The position numbers and the translations under genes are program-made. Of a stretch of DNA of 10,903 bases, positions 6,588-10,903 are shown one piece after another. How positions within the stretch are numbered: the first letter of the stretch is position 1; each line of letters begins with the position of its first letter. Below the pieces are notes generated by a model that worked only from the letters and a program-made list of their open reading frames with translations, ran no database searches and was not told the DNA's origin. The DNA lies in NCBI GenBank assembly GCA_017620315.1, contig JAFZQQ010000225.1:1-10903 (forward strand), given 5' to 3'. The stretch is from Oscillospiraceae bacterium. Its GTDB lineage: Bacteria > Bacillota > Clostridia > Oscillospirales > Oscillospiraceae.

Positions 6588-6772
6588 GAGTTTTTTGCTG
6601 AATGATTGCGACAGCGTTGTGGAAAACTTCTTCGACAAATCGAACGAGCGAAATCATAGTGAGGGTTACCTGATTTTTCCAATCTGTAGTATACAGGTAA
6701 ATCCGCGTTGCTACAAATCGGGGGTCATTACATATTGTCTAAAAATTGATGAAAGTTTCGCGGAAAAGGTGA
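6588..6772. other. noncoding spacer between tetR-2 promoter and transposase remnant
   Basis: No supported gene. A plus-strand frame is open through most of it but has no ribosome binding site or protein-like composition. A 7 bp inverted repeat, TTACCTG (6666-6672) and CAGGTAA (6694-6700), is present. If the transposase remnant is part of an IS, its left end may lie here, but no terminal repeat can be matched by eye. Confidence 0.3.
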
Positions 6773-7275
6773 TACCAAAAAAACAAGAGCAACATGGCGC
6801 TGCGGGAGAACATGTCCTACAACGCCGAGCAGGATGAATACCATGCCAAGCGGGGCAAAAGCTCCGGGTGAAATACGAGGGTGAGCGGAAAAGCAAGTCC
6901 GGTTTTGTCAGCACGATAACGTACTACGAATGCGACGACTGCTCCGGCTGCCCACACAAGAAGAACTGTACAAGGGCCAAGGGAAATCGCAAGCTGCAAG
7001 TATCCAAGCGTTTCATACGGCAGAGGGCAGCTTCACCGGAACGGATCACCAGCGAAAAGGGAATCTTATTGCGTATGAACCGCTCGATCCAGTCTGAAGG
7101 AGCCTTCGGCGTGATCAAGCAGGACTATGGATTCCGTCAGTTTTTGCTGCGTGGAAACAAAAAGGTCCTGACAGAGATCCTGCTTGTGGCGATGGCCTAC
7201 AACATCAACAAGCTGCACGCCAAAATTCAGCAGAGTCGAACCAGAACGCAGTTGTTCACCAAACTTCCCGCTTAA
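6773..7275 (+). pseudogene. IS1182-like transposase remnant (C-terminal DDE part, frameshifted)
   Basis: The only plus-strand coding signal. The first segment (6773-6871) contains ALRENMSYNAEQDEYHAK and closes at a TGA; the second (from about 6859 to 7275) continues the same protein as KLRVKYEGERKSKSGF, the cysteine motif C-x2-C-x2-C-x5-C (YYECDDCSGCPHKKNC), RMNRSIQSEGAFGVIKQDYG with the likely third catalytic acid of the DDE triad (E of SEGAFG), and the ending LLVAMAYNINKLH. This order is typical of the C-terminus of IS1182-type transposases (DDE_Tnp_1_6). The frames differ by one base around an AAAA run at 6857-6860, consistent with loss of one A. The N-terminal two thirds, including the other acidic residues, are missing, so it cannot be an active transposase. 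Confidence 0.82.
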
Positions 7276-7299
7276 CGGTCAAAACGGATGAATAAAAGG

Positions 7300-7334
7300 C
7301 AACCAGGCGCGTCATTTCTGGACGTGCCCGGTTG
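7300..7334 (+). repeat. hairpin after the transposase stop
   Basis: Arms CAACCAGGCGCGTC (7300-7313) and GACGTGCCCGGTTG (7321-7334) pair over 14 positions with one mismatch and one G-U, loop of 7 bases, 24 bases past the transposase stop. It could act as the IS terminator, although no immediate U-run follows. Confidence 0.5.
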
Positions 7335-7401
7335 GAATTATCCACATTTTGGAGTTTTCTTGCAGAAAAAGACGAATTCCGCCTCTGTCCTTGCATAGTC
7401 G

Positions 7402-7435
7402 GGGGTTGTAGCGAGTCTCATTTCGCTACAACCCC
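7402..7435. repeat. perfect 13 bp hairpin, possible IS end or terminator
   Basis: Arms GGGGTTGTAGCGA (7402-7414) and TCGCTACAACCCC (7423-7435) are perfect inverted copies with an 8-base loop. It lies between the transposase remnant and the truncated XRE gene, where the right boundary of the insertion is expected. No U-run follows on either strand. Confidence 0.6.
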
Positions 7436-7457
7436 GTAAGGGTAAGAAGCGTGTCAC

Positions 7458-7628
7458 TCAGGTTCTGAGGGGAAACGTCTGCGCAGGGCACAGCGGTGCT
7501 GAGGTCGAGGGGTCTACGAGCATCACCTTGCTGACGGTCTGGCGGCTCACGGAAAGGTGGTCAGCCAGATCTTCCTGGGTCAGCCCCCGCTCCTTGCGAC
7601 GCTGGATCAGTTTTTCGTTGAATAACAT
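7458..7628 (-). pseudogene. XRE-family HTH regulator, truncated after the recognition helix
   Basis: The ATG at 7628-7626 has GAGGTG 6 bases upstream. Residues 1-34 are a standard HTH_3 start: MLFNEKLIQRRKERGLTQED, then LADHLSVSRQTVSK. Intact relatives continue with a Trp-Glu and three more helices. Here homology ends at K34 (codon 7529-7527), and the following 22 residues (VMLVDPSTSAPLCPAQTF onward) are unrelated before the TGA at 7460-7458. The five-helix domain is incomplete, so DNA binding is doubtful. The break lies about 90 bases from the perfect hairpin that ends the transposase region, pointing to loss by insertion or deletion. It sits downstream of the hydrolase operon terminator and needs its own promoter, for which no good match is seen. 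Confidence 0.7.
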
Positions 7629-7712
7629 TTGAAACACCTCATTTTGATGGATTTGCGGCTGCGTTTCATCCGCATCGCTTGGCTGCAACATAACAAAACC
7701 GCAGGTTGCATT

Positions 7713-7734
7713 CCACCAATTTGCCCCACCAATT
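7713..7734. repeat. tandem CCACCAATT direct repeat upstream of the XRE fragment
   Basis: CCACCAATT occurs at 7713-7721 and again at 7726-7734, a 13-base period, about 90 bases before the XRE start. It could be an operator or chance. No -10/-35 pair better than a weak match overlaps it. Confidence 0.3.
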
Positions 7735-7758
7735 GCGCACGTTCAGGTTGCGCGGCTC

Positions 7759-7790
7759 AAAAAACGCCCCATTTTTCGGCTATTTGGGCG
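7759..7790 (-). terminator. intrinsic terminator of the redox/hydrolase operon
   Basis: On the minus strand CGCCCA and TGGGGCG pair (6 bp with one bulged G) around a 13-base loop and are followed at once by six U. It overlaps the TAG stop (7782-7780) of the second hydrolase frame. The stem is short but the position is right. Confidence 0.55.
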
Positions 7791-8121
7791 GAGAATCTTC
7801 AGGAATCGTCCCCTTATCCTCCGCGATTGTCTTGACAAAGCTTTGAATCAGAGCGTTGACGATTTCCGGCTTGTCCGTGTTGGAATTGTGTCCGGCATCC
7901 TTGATCCATTCGAGCGGGATGCCGGATTTTTCATGCCACGCCTTGTTGTACCGAACGGTCGAACCGGCACGATCTTTTTCTCCGCAGATCAGCATGGCAG
8001 GGCAGGGTATTTCGTATGGCAGATCAACCTCCATCGCCTCGGCCAACATACGGAACCCGTGCCCGGACAAAGCCGCATACCGCTCCTGATCCCCGTCGTA
8101 CTCCATCATGATGTCACGCAT
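7780..8121 (-). CDS. alpha/beta hydrolase, C-terminal half (Asp and His of the triad)
   Basis: A 113-residue frame that is the direct in-frame continuation of the 8125-8637 hydrolase after a TAA. It carries the strand-turn PAMLICGEKDRAG with the probable catalytic D50 and the motif WIKDAGHNSNTDKPE with the catalytic H78, then the final helix. The ATG at 8121 is preceded by GGGAGG at 6-base spacing, formed by the last codons of the upstream half, so it could be translated as a separate polypeptide by reinitiation. Alone it lacks the nucleophile and cannot be a complete hydrolase. The TAG stop overlaps the operon terminator. It is most simply half of a gene broken by a nonsense mutation; a working two-chain enzyme is possible. 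Confidence 0.8.
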   Translation of the reverse strand: MRDIMMEYDGDQERYAALSGHGFRMLAEAMEVDLPYEIPCPAMLICGEKDRAGSTVRYNKAWHEKSGIPLEWIKDAGHNSNTDKPEIVNALIQSFVKTIAEDKGTIPEDSPPK

Positions 8122-8124
8122 CAG

Positions 8125-8637
8125 TTACCTCCCGTAATCGGAGGCGGCGACACCTGTCGTGCCGGATTTCAGCAGGGATTTCCACGGATAATGGCGGTAG
8201 ACCGGTTCCATTCGCTTCAGCAACCATATTTCCGCCGCCGTTACGTATTGCCGCTGCAATGGCGCGGAATCAACGGAAATGAAGCCGGTCAGTTTCTCGG
8301 GAAACTGCTGCGCATATGCCTGTCCGACATATCCGCCCATGGACTGCCCGATGATGACCGGATCCCGAAAGCCTTCCTTTCGCAGGATTTCGTCCAGCCA
8401 CCGCGCTTTATCCATCAGGGTGAACGTCAGCTCAAACGGCCACGAGGCCGCATGTCCCGGCGCGTCCCATACAAGCACGGGATATTTCCCCTCAAAAGAC
8501 TCGATTTGTTTGTCGAACAGTCGGTGGTCCGCCGTGAGACCGGGGAGGAGCACCAACTGCGGCGCTTGATAAGCCGCGTCCGCATTGACCCAGTAATGGA
8601 TCGTCCCGCAGGGCGTTGTATAACTGTGTTCTGTCAT
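8125..8637 (-). CDS. alpha/beta hydrolase, N-terminal half (nucleophile Ser), ended by in-frame TAA
   Basis: The 170-residue frame begins at ATG 8637 with AGAGGT 6 bases upstream, 4 bases after the GyrI-like gene stop. It shows the alpha/beta hydrolase core: LVLLPGLTADHRLF (29-41, oxyanion strand), VLVWDAPGHAAS (54-65), and the nucleophile elbow IIGQSMGG with S99, followed by the first part of the cap. It stops at TAA 8127-8125 after AASDYGR. The same frame reads on without a gap as LMRDIMMEYD and contains the remaining triad residues, so the original protein was about 284 residues, a normal family length. Substrate unknown; relatives include esterases and C-C bond hydrolases. Confidence 0.82.
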   Translation of the reverse strand: MTEHSYTTPCGTIHYWVNADAAYQAPQLVLLPGLTADHRLFDKQIESFEGKYPVLVWDAPGHAASWPFELTFTLMDKARWLDEILRKEGFRDPVIIGQSMGGYVGQAYAQQFPEKLTGFISVDSAPLQRQYVTAAEIWLLKRMEPVYRHYPWKSLLKSGTTGVAASDYGR

Positions 8638-8641
8638 GCGC

Positions 8642-9274
8642 TTACCTCTTTCTGATCGGGTGACGGATCACGGTTTTCAGCTTCTCTGGCGCGACCTTTC
8701 TGGCGTCGTTCAAATAGATCTCATGGTGCAGCCTTTGGTCGGAGATATCCAGCGCACAGCCCTGCTCCTCCATATACCGGTGCATCCGCTCTACCGTGGC
8801 AGGCTCGTCGTCGTAGGAACCGATGTGCATACACTGCACACAGAGACCTTCGTCATAGGTGAAGTATTCCACTGGAGAAAAGTCCGCCTTCTTTTTCCGG
8901 GTCGCTTCTGCCACGGCCCAGTCAAAGTCCGCCTTTGTCACGAAATCCAGCAGGCGGATGACGGAGATCCAGCGGAAGGCTTCCTTGTGCGCGTAGTCGA
9001 TCCCCTGAACGCCGTCCTGCCACCAGAAGCCCTCCAGCGGAGGAACGACGTAATCGAAATAACCCTCGATCCGGTGGTCGCCCAGCTTGCTCATCTTGAT
9101 CGTAAAGGCAATGCCGTATAAAAGCCCGATGGCCTGCTTGTACGCGCCGTCTTCCTCGTTGGGATTGCCTTGACCGCGGAGGGCGATGTAGTTCATGCTT
9201 GGCACGGTTACGATGGACGGCGTGTTTTTCGGCAGATAGAACTCTTTGTATTCTTTCTTGAAATCAAAGGCCAT
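8642..9274 (-). CDS. GyrI-like small-molecule-binding domain protein
   Basis: A 210-residue protein matching the stand-alone GyrI-like (SOUL/AraC effector-binding type) family by its pattern: PSMNYIALRGQGNPNE (25-40), the aromatic-rich YFDYVVPPLEGFWWQDG (72-88), and the second half VEYFTYDEGLCVQCMHIGSYDDEP followed by a helix and IYLNDARKVAPEKLKTVIRHPI. Such proteins bind, and sometimes hydrolyse, hydrophobic small molecules; no DNA-binding domain is attached here. The start at ATG 9274 has AAAGGAG 8 bases upstream. It lies 21 bases after the reductase and 4 bases before the hydrolase, so it is mid-operon. Family assignment is by pattern recognition only. Confidence 0.82.
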   Translation of the reverse strand: MAFDFKKEYKEFYLPKNTPSIVTVPSMNYIALRGQGNPNEEDGAYKQAIGLLYGIAFTIKMSKLGDHRIEGYFDYVVPPLEGFWWQDGVQGIDYAHKEAFRWISVIRLLDFVTKADFDWAVAEATRKKKADFSPVEYFTYDEGLCVQCMHIGSYDDEPATVERMHRYMEEQGCALDISDQRLHHEIYLNDARKVAPEKLKTVIRHPIRKR

Positions 9275-9295
9275 TGCTCTTGCTCCTTTCGATGT

Positions 9296-9979
9296 TCACA
9301 TTCCGCCGTTCACAATCGCCGCGTACTGCTCTTCCGGAATCATGGGGGAGCAGATCTCGTCCAGCAGAGCGGCGTCGATCTCGCCGGATTCCGCGTACTG
9401 CTTTCCAGCCCGTTTCACCAGCGCAAGCCGTGGCCCTGTGACGACCGACGCCTCCGGCGCGTTGAACATAGGGCTCTCCGGGACGGTGATGATCGTGTGC
9501 CCGCCGTGGAAACAGAGTTTAAACTGCGCGACCGCGGGCTCAAAATTATGCCGGCTGTTGGGGAAGCCGCAGCCGCAGATCATCAGATAGCGCAGATGGG
9601 AAAAGTCCGCCTGTTCCACATGCTCATACCGCTCTCCGACTTTCCGCATCGCCATAGAGCTGAGCGGCAGCGTGCGGTCGAGCAGGCATTTAAGCGGTGC
9701 GGGCATTCCATAGCAATAGAGCGGGAAACTCCAGATCAGCAGGTCGCTTGCAAGGATCTCGTTCAGAATCTCGCGCATATCATCGTCATGGATGCAGGTT
9801 CCGCCGTTTCGCATACAGGCAAAGCAGCCGGTGCAGTATTCGATATGCTTGTCGATCACGTGGATCGTATGTACCTCCTGGGGCGCGGTCTCGTTCATCC
9901 CATCCAGAAAGGCACGGGTGAGATGCATGGTGTCACTGTGCTCTCGCTTGGGACTGCCGTTCAGTACAAGAATTTTCAT
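9296..9979 (-). CDS. NAD(P)H-dependent FMN reductase / flavodoxin-family protein with cysteine cluster
   Basis: A 227-residue flavodoxin-fold protein. MKILVLNGSPKREHSDT (1-17) holds the FMN phosphate loop, and IWSFPLYCYGMPAPLKCLLDR the isoalloxazine-contacting segment. Residues C49, C52, C55 and C62 (YCTGCFACMRNGGTCIH) form C-x2-C-x2-C-x6-C, close to the compact cluster motif of iron-sulfur flavoproteins; many relatives keep only some of these cysteines, so a cluster is possible, not shown. ATG 9979 is chosen because the family begins MKxLVLNGSP. It lies 2 bases after the previous stop. A GTG at 9985 overlapping that stop is an alternative. There is no strong ribosome binding site, so coupling to the upstream gene is likely. 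Confidence 0.87.
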   Translation of the reverse strand: MKILVLNGSPKREHSDTMHLTRAFLDGMNETAPQEVHTIHVIDKHIEYCTGCFACMRNGGTCIHDDDMREILNEILASDLLIWSFPLYCYGMPAPLKCLLDRTLPLSSMAMRKVGERYEHVEQADFSHLRYLMICGCGFPNSRHNFEPAVAQFKLCFHGGHTIITVPESPMFNAPEASVVTGPRLALVKRAGKQYAESGEIDAALLDEICSPMIPEEQYAAIVNGGM

Positions 9980-9981
9980 TT

Positions 9982-10593
9982 TCACACTTCATTTTTTCTG
10001 ATCCAGTCGTCCAGAAAATGCATCTGTTCGTCCGTGTGGAACCAATGCTCGCCGTCGACCATCACCGTAAGAGAGGCGTTGTGCTTTTCAGCAAAGGCAC
10101 GAACCGTCTCCAAGCTCGTCAGCTTGTCCTTGCTTCCGCAAAGGATGCTTGTCGGGGCGCTCCATTGAATTGGGTGCTCCCGCACATAGCAAAGGTAATC
10201 CCAAGACAGATCCTCCCCAAATTCGGTGTGGATCACGCCTTTGGATTTCAGCTCCGTCTCAGTCACGTTCGCCCATTGCATCATGCCGCCGATCAGCTTT
10301 TCCATATCGACGATGGGTGAAATGAAGTATGCCTTATGGAGCACACCGTCTATCCCGGCGTTCATGCTGAAAAAGGCGCCGATGCTGTTGGCAATCAGAA
10401 TGATGTTTTCATATGCGTCTTTTAGCCTTCCTACCTCCGTGCGGATCTCCGCGCCGGTTTCCCACGGCGTAAAGGTTCGATAGTCCAGACCGAAAACCTC
10501 GCAGTCAGGGAACAGCGGCCGGTAATGCTCACATTCCGTCGCGCTGCCGCCCTTGCCGTGAACGTATAATACCGCGTTTTTCATATCATCCAT
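9982..10593 (-). CDS. alpha/beta hydrolase (small, cytoplasmic)
   Basis: A 203-residue hydrolase with no signal peptide. The visible core is VLYVHGKGGS (8-17, oxyanion loop), VFGLDYRTF (33-41), the nucleophile elbow LIANSIGAFF with S70 (Ala replaces the usual first Gly), CGSKDKLT with D156, and VDGEHWFHT with H183. A complete Ser-Asp-His triad is therefore present, unlike the split hydrolase further down the operon. The start at ATG 10593 has AAGGAG 7 bases upstream, which overlaps the preceding stop, and the end overlaps the reductase start region. Substrate unknown. Confidence 0.85.
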   Translation of the reverse strand: MDDMKNAVLYVHGKGGSATECEHYRPLFPDCEVFGLDYRTFTPWETGAEIRTEVGRLKDAYENIILIANSIGAFFSMNAGIDGVLHKAYFISPIVDMEKLIGGMMQWANVTETELKSKGVIHTEFGEDLSWDYLCYVREHPIQWSAPTSILCGSKDKLTSLETVRAFAEKHNASLTVMVDGEHWFHTDEQMHFLDDWIRKNEV

Positions 10594-10604
10594 CCTTTAA
10601 CTCC

Positions 10605-10903
10605 TTAGCGCGATATACCAAGATAATCTAATAGAGGATTTAGATATGCCTTGTCTGTCCAATCGCATTTCTGTCCTACTGCACACATTAAGGCTTTCTG
10701 CCAAGGTTCATATTCTTCCGGGTTCTGTTTTGCCACCGCCTTCTGTAACATTCTGCAAAGTGTCCGGTCTCTGAAAGTCATCTCTTCTTCATTCCAGGCT
10801 CCACGACAATAGAAACAGGGAATGCCCTCCAGCGCACCTTTCATGTTATGAGCTACCACTGCCTCGTACGCTTCCTGATCAAACGGAGATGCCCCGCAGC
10901 AGA
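10605..10903 (-). CDS. flavodoxin domain protein (partial, C-terminal 98 residues)
   Basis: The frame is open at the window edge and ends at TAA 10607-10605. The visible part begins CCGASPFDQEAYEAV, then KGALEGIPCFYCRGAWNEEEM, FRDRTLCRMLQKAVAK, and ends with ALMCAVGQKCDWTDK and PLLDYL. This matches the C-terminal half of Firmicutes flavodoxin-domain (Flavodoxin_5, protoporphyrinogen-oxidase-like) proteins as I recall them; the FMN loop would lie outside the window. An internal GTG at 10859 is not the true start because the homology continues upstream. It is the first visible gene of the operon, 11 bases before the hydrolase. Confidence 0.72.
   Translation of the reverse strand, partial: CCGASPFDQEAYEAVVAHNMKGALEGIPCFYCRGAWNEEEMTFRDRTLCRMLQKAVAKQNPEEYEPWQKALMCAVGQKCDWTDKAYLNPLLDYLGISR

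Noticed and set aside
7843..8655. Plus-strand 270-codon frame opposite the split hydrolase
   Set aside because: It is a shadow of the hydrolase; its continuity across the TAA only reflects the opposite strand.
9170..10168. Plus-strand 332-codon frame opposite the reductase and hydrolase
   Set aside because: It spans two well-supported minus-strand genes and their junction, and has no protein-like motifs.

Overview
This window most resembles a chromosomal segment of a gut-type Clostridia (Firmicutes, probably Oscillospirales). That placement is inferred from strong AGGAGG-type ribosome binding sites, fairly high GC, an InlB-like/beta-helix surface protein, and flavodoxin, GyrI-like and TetR genes of types common in that group. 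No marker gene fixes the taxonomy. Every gene except one transposase remnant is on the minus strand, so the biological reading direction is from 10903 down to 1.

Region A (10903 to 7780) is a tight operon: the C-terminal part of a flavodoxin-type protein (cut by the window edge), an alpha/beta hydrolase, an NADPH-dependent FMN reductase-like protein with a cysteine cluster, a GyrI-like ligand-binding protein, and a second alpha/beta hydrolase split in two by an in-frame TAA. A hairpin plus U-run closes the operon. The genes look like a small-molecule redox/detoxification set, but no substrate can be read from the sequence.

Region B (7780 to 6550) is a decay zone. It holds an XRE-type repressor fragment cut just after its recognition helix, a plus-strand C-terminal remnant of an IS1182-like DDE transposase with a frameshift, and two strong hairpins.

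Region C (6587 to 2064) has a TetR regulator with its own promoter and operator-like dyad, a cluster of three hairpins, then a very long secreted surface protein. The surface gene has a signal peptide, glycine-rich beta-helix repeats and InlB-type B-repeats. It is interrupted by an in-frame TAA at 4865-4863, and its 3' end runs into unrelated sequence near 2230 with no visible wall anchor.

Region D (2235 to 1737) has no convincing gene. It carries nested inverted repeats and an orphan consensus-like promoter facing the next operon, and may be the scar of a mobile element.

Region E (1736 to 1) is a four-gene translationally coupled operon: TetR regulator, isochorismatase-family hydrolase, a small frameshifted ORF and a GNAT acetyltransferase (partial). 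It is driven by a consensus promoter (TTGACA-N17-TATAAT) buried in a perfect 18+18 bp palindrome, which is very probably the TetR autorepression operator.

The most notable features are this operator/promoter and the series of interrupted genes: two in-frame TAA codons, two frameshifts and two truncations, lying between intact operons.
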